This document shows positions 13,851-23,817 of a DNA stretch of 64,000 nucleotides, one piece after another. A program made the position numbers and the translations under genes. The number at the start of each line of letters is the position of its first letter. Position 1 is the stretch's first letter. The notes beneath the pieces are model-generated. The model saw only the letters and a program-made list of their open reading frames with translations, had not been told where the DNA came from and did no database searches. The stretch spans positions 33,301 through 97,300 of the forward strand of contig LUCM01010396.1 in assembly GCA_008360955.1 (NCBI GenBank). Direction: 5' to 3'. This stretch comes from Fasciolopsis buskii. Taxonomy: Eukaryota; Platyhelminthes; Trematoda; Plagiorchiida; Fasciolidae.

Positions 13851-14055
13851 TGGAGTCGTTTACCGCACAGAATTCCGAGGACTACCAAAACCTCATCGGT
13901 GATCGCAGGAGACGTAAGTGAACGGGAGAGACCACTCAACCGTCCACCACAATAGATTTGGCGTCAGCCACTTCAGCCCGTAATGAATAATTTGCCCTGA
14001 CTACCTGTCTTTCCCATTTCGTTCCTATGCAATTTTTAACTCGGAGGCGATATCC
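13851..14055 (+). repeat. Candidate 3' LTR (205-base direct repeat, copy 2)
   Basis: It matches 3187-3391 at about 96% over 205 bases in the same orientation and lies directly after the integrase remnant, as a 3' LTR should. I see no clear polypurine tract immediately upstream. The coding parts look far more decayed than this 4% LTR divergence would predict. Confidence 0.7.
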
Positions 14056-17000
14056 TTTTCTGGCGGCTCGCATGCTACATGCACGTTGTACAAAGAACTG
14101 TTTGTCAGAGACGAAAGAGAAGCTCTTCACACAGTACCGCTGAAGAATTACGGAAATATACCTGGTTTGTATACGCCCCAACAAATAAATTGAGACGGAA
14201 TAAATTACGAGAGAGGTGAGAAAGGAAATTCAGAGACTCTATGTTGTCTGACGGGTAACACGTTTAACACGACCTCGTGTATGATAGAGCTAGGATTGTC
14301 TTGTGTCCGGTGTTTAGATGAAAGTGACAGGTGGAAGCATTGGGAATAGATCAAATTTATGTGGCTCAAAAATATACGGGATGCAGATGAGTTTTTGGCA
14401 AATTTGGCTGTCTTTATTCGGGCTGGACGCCGCCACGGAAAATTGGTCTGAAGAAAAAGGATTTCCACCAGCTCGTGGTGAACAAACGGAGCCGAGGCAA
14501 GGTTCGGTTTAGAAGAACCAACTAGTCGCCAAATTGGCACGGAGTACTGATCAATCACAGCGGAAGACTAACCTAAACAAATTTTATATGGTAATAGCGA
14601 GATGCACCCGGTACGTTTGCAGATGTCAGACCCCGATAAAGCTTGCTCGCGCGGAATCTTTTGCAACGGGAAGCAAACGGAACCTTCAGAAAATGGGAGG
14701 TCAGCATATTGAAGTGTACGTAGTTGTCGGGACCAGGAAGTGCTAACTACAACGCTGCCAACAATTTTGCCACTTTAAGCGAAAATCCGAATGTGGTTAT
14801 TTTTATCAGGTTCTGTTATGGATTTCATTGGCTGATATGACATGAGGTCTTTGACCTTTTGCCATCTGCAAACCACTGACTTACCGGTCCGATTCCTCTG
14901 AAAGTGGGTACTGAAAAAAGATGGGAATCTTAGGGAATGTTTCAATGCAGTTTTTATGATGGCCGACGACGAAACGACCGAAGTCGTATGGGCCCGGCGA
15001 AAAGCCCCCCATAACAGTTCCTGTGGTACCTAATTGGCGGCATGCGGGCCATAGGTTAACGCGCAGTGATGACTACGGCCTGGGCCATGAAATGCATAGT
15101 CCCACAAAGCAAACTATTTAAGATTATTAGTCAGGGGATGGCAAGCCGTAAATTGGACGGGTGTTGAGGTGCACGGGTAGATCTACACCATGTAGTTCGG
15201 AGATGATGATTTAGTTCGCACCCAATATCCTCGGGGAAAAGCCTACTGACAAAGCTCCAGTTCGGATATCCCGTCAGCAATTCTCTCGTCCCGAGCATCA
15301 TAATGTCCCTATGGTGTGCCGCCTGAGTTCCATGCATCTAAGCTTATTCGCCCAAATATGTCTCAGCACCAGTCTGGCTTGCGACTGGCTGCTGCATGAA
15401 CCATGAACTGCTTGTTCTAACAGTCCCACAAATGTGTTAAAAACTGGCGCCTACTGGGATGCGACATGTACGAAACCCAGAGTCCAACAGTCCTTCAAGC
15501 ACCCAGTCAGTATATTTGAGACTCCGTCGTACCAAGGACTGCCCGCGCATATCCCTCAACTCCGTGTCTCTCTTGCTCCCAAAGTGCATTCCTTCAGCTC
15601 ATAATAGCCTCTAGCTGCAGCGACAAGTTTTCCACGTCTGTGGTCGTGAAGTACGGGCAAGCAGCCTACCCCGTACAGCTGAAAATGATGTGCTGCGCAC
15701 GCAAACCATACCAGGCGGAGGAGAAATTGGCAGTCTGGAGAGGGCCTCCCTGTTTCCGTAAAAATCACATCGTGGGTCCTACGCCAACGCAGAACTTTCC
15801 ACCTGGCCGCGAGGGATAAATGGGCAACTCTCGACGCCTGCAAACTCGTCTTATTAATATGTAACCAAAGTCGAATCCTAAACGCAAAACACAACTCATT
15901 AGTGGGTTCTGTGTTACTGAATCATAAACAAATCTCAAATATATGATCAAAAGAGATCAGCTGAAGGCTAAGGTCATCGTGCAAAGTTCAGCATGTGGTT
16001 CACATGGGTCTCAATCAATGAATGTCAACGTCGACTGCGGACAACCAAACGTTCAATCACATGGAAAGATGGGTACAATAGTGGTTACATTACTCGCATT
16101 ACAGCGGTTTCCTGAAATTCGAGAATTCTAAAGAATATCCTGTAGCTATACGTCGCACCACCCTCCAGAGTCCACCCGAAACGATCAAGTCAAAGATCAT
16201 TAACAGAGGCACAGCCGCAAAGCCGTTCACCTGACCTCTGCTGTTACGGCAATTCCACATCCCTACCTGCCTGCGAAACCTACTTTTGATACACTCGGTA
16301 CACGGATTCCTTTTCCCCACGGATTCAGTTGTCCTTGTTTGACGGCTCTGAAAGACTCCTAAGCGAAGTTTGCCTAGATTACGAGCATTGGAGACAACTT
16401 CGCGGGTGCCGTTGCTGTAGAAACGCTGTTATGTATGTAGGTGTGGATGCGTGTGTCTTAACGGGTGGATGTATGGCCACAGAAGTAAGATGAAGCAATT
16501 TGCCACGTGGCTAACAAGTGGCTAACATGGAATATTTAGGATCCTGGTGGATACAACACGTGTTCGAGGTTGCAATATATTACCATGAAAAAAGGAATTA
16601 ATGGCGCGTCAAGCAGCATCGCAACCGTGAAAGAAATAATCAATATGACGCAGAGGCGAACGATTAGTGAAACTTCTTTCAATCCACCGGTCAATGTCTT
16701 ACAGAAGTGGCGTACTATTCAAAGGTTTGATCCCAGAATAAGGCATGGTTTTCCGTGTCTAGTTGGCGCGAAGCAGTGGATGGAACCTGCGACCATATTC
16801 AAGCGGAGTCGCTAATCTCCTCATTCTCTGCCACCGAATATTTGTCTATAGTCTGTTTTCGGAAAGCTAAGTATCATCCACTGCATCTTAAACTTCCGGT
16901 TGACTTCTGCAACGCAACTGACGGACGATTGTCCTCTTTGCACTTTCAACTTTATCCGTCCTTGGAAGGTCGTCTGAACTGGTACCTCCCCGCCATACGT

Positions 17001-19959
17001 CACGGAGAGGCCCCGATCCGTCATGAGCGTGTTCGTCGGAGACCATCACGAGGTAGTCAGTTCCATACGCCCGTTTAACAAGTAACCATGTTCGTAGAGT
17101 TTGTAGAGGCGTTGCACGCCCTTCTAATCACTTACAGAACCTCCTGGCTAAGTAATTGGCTTGCATCTATCCATGAAGTTATGGCCAGTGAAGATTGACG
17201 GATCCCAAGAAACCACATCTGGACCTCGTTGGATAATTACGCTGCGGGTAGAAGCCAAATGACCGATGTCGCTGGATGGTACCGGTAATCGTGTGAGATT
17301 ATCGCTTCTTCATTCCACCTAATTTGATAATATTTTTAAAGTTTCATTTTTAGTTGATTTTTGTCTAACCAATATCAGCATCAGTATTTGGGCGGATCTG
17401 ACCGAACGTTTCCATTACCCACCTCACTAGCTGGCTTATTGTTGATCCAGCAGCCGCCGAATGGTGTGCGTCGCGGTGCCTGCTTCATGCCTTGGTTCTC
17501 GGCTAGCCCCAAACAGAGTTAGGCCATTAGCAAAATATGTTAGGTGGCTCGACTAGCCTCCTAGTGGAACGCCGAACCTCTTGAAAAAAGAATCCATGTC
17601 CATCGGCTGTGCAACGTCGAGATCTACGGCTCAAGATTGCATGCATGTCATTGTCGATTTCTCTCTTATCTGCCCTTCACTCCATGCTACTCATAGGAAC
17701 ACGAAGTAACAGACTCCACTGTCGCCGAAATATTCCCTAGCAGGAATCACTTTATTTCGGAAGCGCAGCCACAAGCTGTCTGCCCCTAAAATTGTTTCCC
17801 TCCCTCTTGGCAATCTTTGATCAGTCGCATTGCTGTTGCTTCTCATATATGATTCAAAACCGTTTTTGCACGGTGTCCGACACGCGCTTTCAACTTCGTG
17901 TTCTTCCACTGCACCAGCGGAGCAGCCGGGCGGTGCCGGGCTAGTAGGATGACTAGATGATTGAGTCAAAGCAAAGATGGTAAATGGTTAATTTGCCACC
18001 TACTGGCAAAGAACCTCCAAAGAGCTCGAGGCTCAACCTTCTTCATGAACCATAATCGGTGATGACACCTCGTAAACCGAATATTTCGAATTGCAACATC
18101 CGAACCTTAGCTACTCTGGAGTCTTACCATAAATGCTTGCGCGTTTCCAGACAACTGAACACTCTCCACCATCAATACCTGCATTTTGAACCTCTTTGGC
18201 CAAATCAGCCCTTTTAGAGATCGAGTCTACGACGAGTATCTAATCGGCATAGGTGGAAAGAACACGGGCATGGAGGCGACAGTTGCCGTTAAGTTACCCC
18301 TAGCTTCCAGGCCCGTCACTGGCGAGCTCATGTTTTTTCTGGCAGGTTGCAGAAGTCTGGAACGCCTGTTCATGTTCTCGGTGTCTGCAGCTTCACCAAT
18401 CCCCACTTCACGGGTCAACTATGTCGTCGGTCGATTTTTCGAGCTTCTACCTTTTCAAATTTACCGCATACTTAGCCAGTTTGTGATGGGAACAACAAAA
18501 TTGCCCTTCACGTTGTGGGTGTCGCGAAAGATGATTGTTGAACCTGTTCAAAACGCTGCAGTACTATCGAAAGACTTGAAACATTCCTCAATTTGCACCA
18601 ATTTTACCGATAAAACTGTCCCTGACCCCAGTGACGAGATCAATACTCGCTTCAAATGTTTGACTCGGGCCTTGGCCAGCAATGGCTTAATGTTGCATCT
18701 GCCGCTTCTTCTGCTCTACGGCCCATACACTACCGCAAATTAATCCACCATGAAAACGTCTGCAACGCTCCATTCCGTTTTCTATCTTTCAAAGATGGGC
18801 ATGGCGGATTTTTTGTTTCCCTTCTTCCAGAAGCAGGTCAGTTTTGGGCTCAATATGGTCATCACAACTAGTTTTCTTTCTACAAATTTTTGTGTTAGCA
18901 TGCTCCTAGGAAGTAACACTGGGAAAACGACTCAATTGGAACACATCGTGGATATGCATGGCATGATTCCTCAGCATGCAGCTGATCTGTCGGGATTAGT
19001 CGGTGTGAAAACTGATTCATCGGTCACAGCGAACCTTTGTATCCGGCAGGTGGCCGCTAAAGTAAACAATTTTGGACAGTCAGATATGGCTAGCTTTTTT
19101 GACAATCCGTATTTTCGTGCTGTCCTCTGCAACGCCTAATTAGCACAAAATATCTACGATACGGCACCGAAAGGATGGGCTATTATCCTACATTCCACTG
19201 TCAATCTGTCTGTGGCATTTTTGGTCCACCACCAGCGTAATTGATCTCTTTCTACACGCTGAACCTTCCTCTGCAGGAGTACTTCTCTTAGGCGACTTTA
19301 CAAATACCATTGCGATCAACATAGCAGGCGTGAGAAAATCCGGCGACAGCTGATCAAGTCGGGAGAAGGACAGCGTTTAGGTGTTTCCAAGGACCTTGAA
19401 GATTAGACAGTTTGACAAATGGGTAACTTAAAAAAGAAGCCAAACCAGGACCGCACACGCTGACGACAATAGATAGTGAACCATCTAGGTCTAATGTTTT
19501 GCTGGCGTTCAAAGAAAGCAGCAATTAGGGGACATTCTTGTGCGCGATACGAAATAGAATAAGAAGAACAACGGTGAAGAAACTATCTGGGTATGCAGGA
19601 CAATTGGGCGAACGTCTATCGGAATTCAAAATGGAAGAAAAAATCCTGACTTCTTCGCGATCCGCAGGCAAGGTCACCCCAGGAATCACAAATGGAAGGA
19701 AAACCTGAGGGGGGAATTGCGTGTGGTTGTTCGGCAAGGAACCGAAATTTTTGGCCATCGGTAGCAGATGGGAGTACGCGTCCAGATCGGTAACGGACGA
19801 AGATTTTGGTTCTGCACATCGTTGACGGGAGCTTTGCATAAAACAGAAATGCGAGTGACTGGGCGTCACCAGTGGCAAAAGACCGAGTGCGTCAAACGCG
19901 CAGCACTGTCGTATCCATGGTTGAACTATTTTGGGGGTTCGGATCTATGTTAGGTGAAC
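14056..19959. other. Stretch with no supported gene
   Basis: I read both strands and found no convincing exon or domain. The longest frames are at 18186-18743 (plus, 185 codons) and 18750-19139 (plus, 129 codons), lying end to end in one orientation. They could be an old element's coding remnant, but I recognise no motif. The rest holds short frames interrupted by stops. Confidence 0.4.
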
Positions 19960-20640
19960 CAGCTTTCCTATAATCTGCACCAGTGACTATGGCGAAGTGA
20001 CAAAAGAGCAGAAACTGAAACGATTCGACGTGAATCACTGGCTGTAAAGAGAAGCAGAGAGCCGTGCGTCACAATCCGGGATTTTCGGCGAAGTCGCTCA
20101 CCTGCAAAGTCGCCGACATGATTATCAGTTTCGATGGAGGTGAACTCCGACCTGAGGCTTGACGTGCCTTGAAACGGCACCGCCATGGAAGTCGAAAAAC
20201 CACGCAGGTAAGATCTAAAAGAAGAATATCAGTGAAAGTAGAACGCTCAATCGTCTCGTCCACAACGACGGCTGAATAACGGGAGATTTCAAAGTCCTGT
20301 TTGATTTCTTGTGACAGAAAGCTTTCGGTCAAAAACTTAATCTTCACCGTAGTTTCATGGTGGAATTAATAGGGAACCTGTCTGGCAAACATTCAGCACA
20401 GTCCCAGCTCGTTTGAACATGGAAATGGCGGCTAATCGGCGAGGTTCCTTGATGCCGATCGAATGTTCACCTTTTCCATGTCGAACCCCATAAACAAGTT
20501 AAGGAACGTGTGTAACTTTGTGGAACCCAGAAGCGCGGCGGATGATCACACGTCGTGCCCGTGAATTGCTTCCATGATGGATGCTTTATCCGCAATGATT
20601 GATAATGCCAGTCTCGAGGTCTGAACTTCTGCTGTCCGGG
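19960..20640 (-). pseudogene. Broken DHX37/Dhr1-like DEAH-box RNA helicase
   Basis: The intact protein is a nucleolar ATP-dependent RNA helicase needed for small-subunit rRNA processing. On the minus strand, going down from about 20640, the pieces in order are RTAEVQTSRLALSIIADKASIMEAI (the segment before the Walker A motif), a degenerate Walker A region (GSTKLHTFLNLF where GETGSGKTTQVPQFL is expected), ETTVKIKFLTE, a motif II region with DETIERS for DEAHERS and TDILL, an intact motif III region SKLIIMSATL followed by DFAENPGL, then PVIHVESFQF. The order, the spacing and the KFLTESFLSQEI and SATLQVSDF blocks fit DHX37 better than other DEAH helicases. Stops, frameshifts and lost catalytic residues show it is nonfunctional. 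No intron is visible across about 680 bases, so a retroposed copy is likely, though decay of one large exon is possible. A weak continuation may reach about 19525. Confidence 0.75.
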
Positions 20641-22774
20641 AAACTACGACAAGGCTTGTCGGTTGCAAAGGCACCACGATCAAAGTCAAATTCAACCAGG
20701 CAATTGGCACTGCCAACCAACAACTTCCTCGTCACTTTAATACGGCGGCCCACGTCACGCAGGACCACTAGTCTCCGTGTCCCTCGGGCCTAATGATCAA
20801 GCGAACCACCTTGATCTTCGAAGTATCGCGCGCGGGCGCTACCTTGTTTGGTGAAGGAAATTTTCATGCCTAAGCTCTGCGCCACAATGGGATTTTGATC
20901 GGTAATTTGCAGCACGGTGCCAGTTGTTCAGGCGATTGAAGCAGACCCCAGGATTTTTAGCATACCTTAACGATATTCCACTGAAGCCTTCAATAACTTC
21001 GGGCGGCCTGACAGTCGGTGGTCGGTGCCACGTAATTGACGTTCAGAGGGGGCCGGGAATGCAAGTGAACTGACATATATACCTTCCCGAGGCAACACTC
21101 GGGCAGGATCTTTCACAGCATATTGCGGTTGGTCGGCGGATGGCTTCGTCACTTTAACAGGTGGGCTGACAATCTACGCTGTTCAGTGTTATTGCCGGTC
21201 GGCACACGTAATTCATCAAGTCGAAAAAGACGGATCACAGTCCCTCGGCGTCCCTTTCTTCGACCCACCGACTATTTAATTAAGATGGTGGAAAACGGTC
21301 GGCACCTTCCAGTGTATATATTGGGCATCTAGCAGAGATGATCTAAAGTTTCTGTATATTTCTGTGTCCCTATCACCAGAACAGTTTTGCCTTAAAGTTT
21401 TCCAGTGTTGTGTCTTGCGCAGACGTCAATCAGCCCATCAACTTTCGGCAAAAATTGGGACGAGCTGTATTAACTAGTCTTTTTGTAGTTTTTTCGCCTT
21501 AGCATGTCCACATTTGACCTACAGAATGGGAAATCCGCCAACTGCATCTCTGCACCACTCCCCGCAATAACGTGAGATATAGCAGCCTCTGCAGTTGGTC
21601 CAATATCTCCGATTCAATGAAGTGTTCTGAATTGTTTCCTTAATTCGCAGAGCTGCTTTCGGTGACCACCGAACGTCAACAATTTCGCTGTAGGTAAGTC
21701 GATCGTTGTACAGGAGGAACGAGGTCCTAGACTGGTCATTGACTCTAACTATCTATTCGACCTAGCTTCAATTCTAGACTTTGTTCACTACCTTCAACCT
21801 TCTTAGGTGCTGTAAGTCTTCAAAAACTCAATTCAGTAAATGCACACTTCGGTGCAGTGGCCTCATAAGTCACTCTATATGACGCATCACAGACCAAGCA
21901 GAACGGTGGCGACCGTGGCATCAATCTATCGGAGCAGATAATGCCCAACAACTGGTCGATGGTGTGAAATATACTTGTCTCAGCTAATGTGTTCCTGTGC
22001 GCCAAAGATTGCTCCCCATTGTTCTTCCCCATTTTTGGGAGACGAGGTGCACCGCCGGGTTATCACAAGACTGACTAGTCCGGCACCACACTAATTTTCA
22101 ACCTGCTTCATTCATCAACATAAGGTTGACAACAGTTGAATTCGGCTTCCCTCATTCGGTCAAGCAATCAATTCCAGGACATAAGCAAGAATCGACAAAA
22201 CTCTTCCGATGTCAATTCATCGATCTATTAGTTTAAGTCTTTCGACAACACCTTTGTTTGCCTTTTAGACCATTAGAAAACCATGGAATCTCCCTCTTCA
22301 AAGTCAGATTCTGCCTTGGGTTCTGTAGTGATATAGGTGGGTGTTTCATTGTTTAAACACCAAGTCTGAGCTGCAAGACGGAACAAACCTTTCCATTCCT
22401 CAATTTTTGTAAACTTCGCAATCCCTACACAATCTCCACGTTAGTGGTGTGACGAAGCAGGCCTGCTGTAAAACAATCAGACATACTGAGCTCCGGCTTA
22501 TGAGAATTTCTCTCATGCTACACACGTACGCGTTCCACTTTAGAGAGGTACTTACTCGTATTATTAACGGTATGTATTGCGTTATCAATGATAAAAGTAA
22601 AAATGCCAACATGCCAAATACTGGCCTCATATTTTTATTGCCAACATTGACTCGCTATCTCCCCTAAACCAACGCACATTCCACGAGCCTCGTAAACAAA
22701 GAGCTCCACCAAAATAATGGATAAAAGAATACTTGTATTAGTTTTGTTTTAATGAGCTTCACGCAAAAGTAGAT
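20641..22774. other. Stretch with no supported gene
   Basis: Minus-strand frames here (for example 20967-21152) directly precede the helicase pseudogene and might be its N-terminal part, but I could not match them to the family. The rest, up to the prothymosin-like gene, shows no recognisable exon. Confidence 0.35.
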
Positions 22775-22858
22775 ATGGCGCATATCCTCCGTAGCCGCCA
22801 CTTTGGAAACTTGTACGTGCTGCTGCGATGGATTCCGTGGATGCTGCCGCCGTTGTGA
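22775..22858 (+). promoter_or_regulatory. Upstream ORF overlapping the start of the prothymosin-like gene
   Basis: A 27-codon frame starts 53 bases before the chosen main ATG, in another frame, and ends in TGA inside exon 1. If the transcript includes it, it would lower translation from the main ATG. Whether the 5' UTR reaches this far is unknown. No TATA box is evident in the 100 bases upstream. Confidence 0.3.
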
Positions 22859-23817
22859 CTGCAGTAGGTTCTGGGTGGAGTAGTTTTATTTTCTTCCTAG
22901 TCACCAAACAAAGTCGAGTCAAAGGCCGAAGAGCTCAAACGAAAGTCCAATGGGGACGCCGCACCAGTTGACGTGAAGGAGAAAAATGGGAAAGAAGACG
23001 AGCCCATTATTAAGAAAGTAAAGTTGGCCGATTCGGGTATGTTGCTGGTTTTATACTCACATCCGTTATTCGCGTTCTAGCGGAGAACGAAGAACCGAAA
23101 ACAGAAGGTGAGTAGTTCGGGGTGTCCTGCCTTGTGGTTATCTCACTTCTAGTCTCGGCATCTGCGTCGCAAATGTATCATCAGCCGAGGTGCTGCCTCT
23201 ATTGCACTGTCGCCTCGACTTTTTCGTGAGACGTTTGCGATGTCATTGCCAAGATAATCGATCATAGACTCACGAAACCATAAACTAGACAACGACAGGG
23301 TTTATCAGTTTTCATTTGCCCTTTTAGCCGAACCCGATGAGTCCGGCGACAAGTCCAGTGAAAAGTCAGGGGACGAAGAAGCAGAACAGAATGGGGCGAA
23401 GTCCAATGATGGTAAGTTAACACAGAATCCTATCTTCACCCATCTGTCAGCGGAAGTTTTCCGCGAGGGGGTTGTAGCACTTGTAATTACCTTATAAGTT
23501 TTCATTAAGTGTTCCTTACCGTAATGTGTGGCTGATATCCCCGGCTTGGTAGCTTGGAAGTAAATTATTGCGCGGCACGAATCGTCTCATGGTGGAAGTC
23601 GACCATTTCTATGTCATGTTTGCACCTTTTCAGGTGATGAAGTTCACGAGTCCGACGAGGGAGAGGAAGAGGATGATGATGAGCCTGAGGTAAACGGCGG
23701 CAATGTTGAGAAACAAGGTGAGTTCGAAATGCCTAATTGAACTATCTAATTGTTGGTATAGATTTGCCAAAAGAGGAGACAGCGGAACCGGAGGCGGCAG
23801 AGGAGTCTAAAGAATAA
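22828..23817 (+). CDS. Prothymosin-alpha-like acidic nuclear protein, six exons
   Basis: Exons 22828-22863, 22901-23036, 23081-23107, 23328-23411, 23634-23717 and 23762-23817 join through five GT-AG introns of 37, 44, 220, 222 and 44 bases into 140 codons plus TAA. The start is the first ATG that opens the reading frame. The protein begins MDSVDAAAVVTASPNKVESK, is rich in Glu, Asp, Lys, Asn, Ser and Ala, lacks Cys, Trp and aromatic residues, and has a basic patch IIKKVKL at about residues 49-55 that could be a nuclear import signal. A run EGEEEDDDEPE lies near residue 104. Composition, length and N-terminal layout match prothymosin/parathymosin, small disordered chromatin-associated proteins that bind histone H1 in vertebrates. 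The basic cluster sits in the middle, not at the C-terminus as in vertebrate prothymosin alpha. Introns 2-5 are all phase 1. It could be another acidic histone-binding protein; the gene structure itself is well supported. Confidence 0.85.

Larger units (their letters stand above)
3187..14055 (+). mobile_element. Degraded Ty3/gypsy LTR retrotransposon
   Basis: Two near-identical 205-base direct repeats (3187-3391 and 13851-14055) bound a segment holding, in plus-strand order, a gag-like zinc knuckle (about 4.06 kb), a reverse transcriptase block (about 9.51 kb), the RNase H C-terminal region (about 12.26 kb) and an integrase N-terminus (about 12.78 kb). That is the gag-RT-RH-IN order of Ty3/gypsy elements, with RT and IN matching the group by eye. 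Every domain carries stops or frameshifts, so the copy is dead. At 10.9 kb it is roughly twice the usual 5-6 kb, and the extra length lies at about 4.3-7.8 kb and 9.9-12.2 kb, where no element domain is clear; nested insertions are the simplest explanation. No target-site duplication is visible (left flank cattg, right flank ttttc), so the boundaries are less certain than the domains. Confidence 0.65.

Noticed and set aside
18186..18743. 185-codon plus-strand frame
   Set aside because: No recognisable domain. It may be an old element remnant, but nothing in the sequence supports a specific call.
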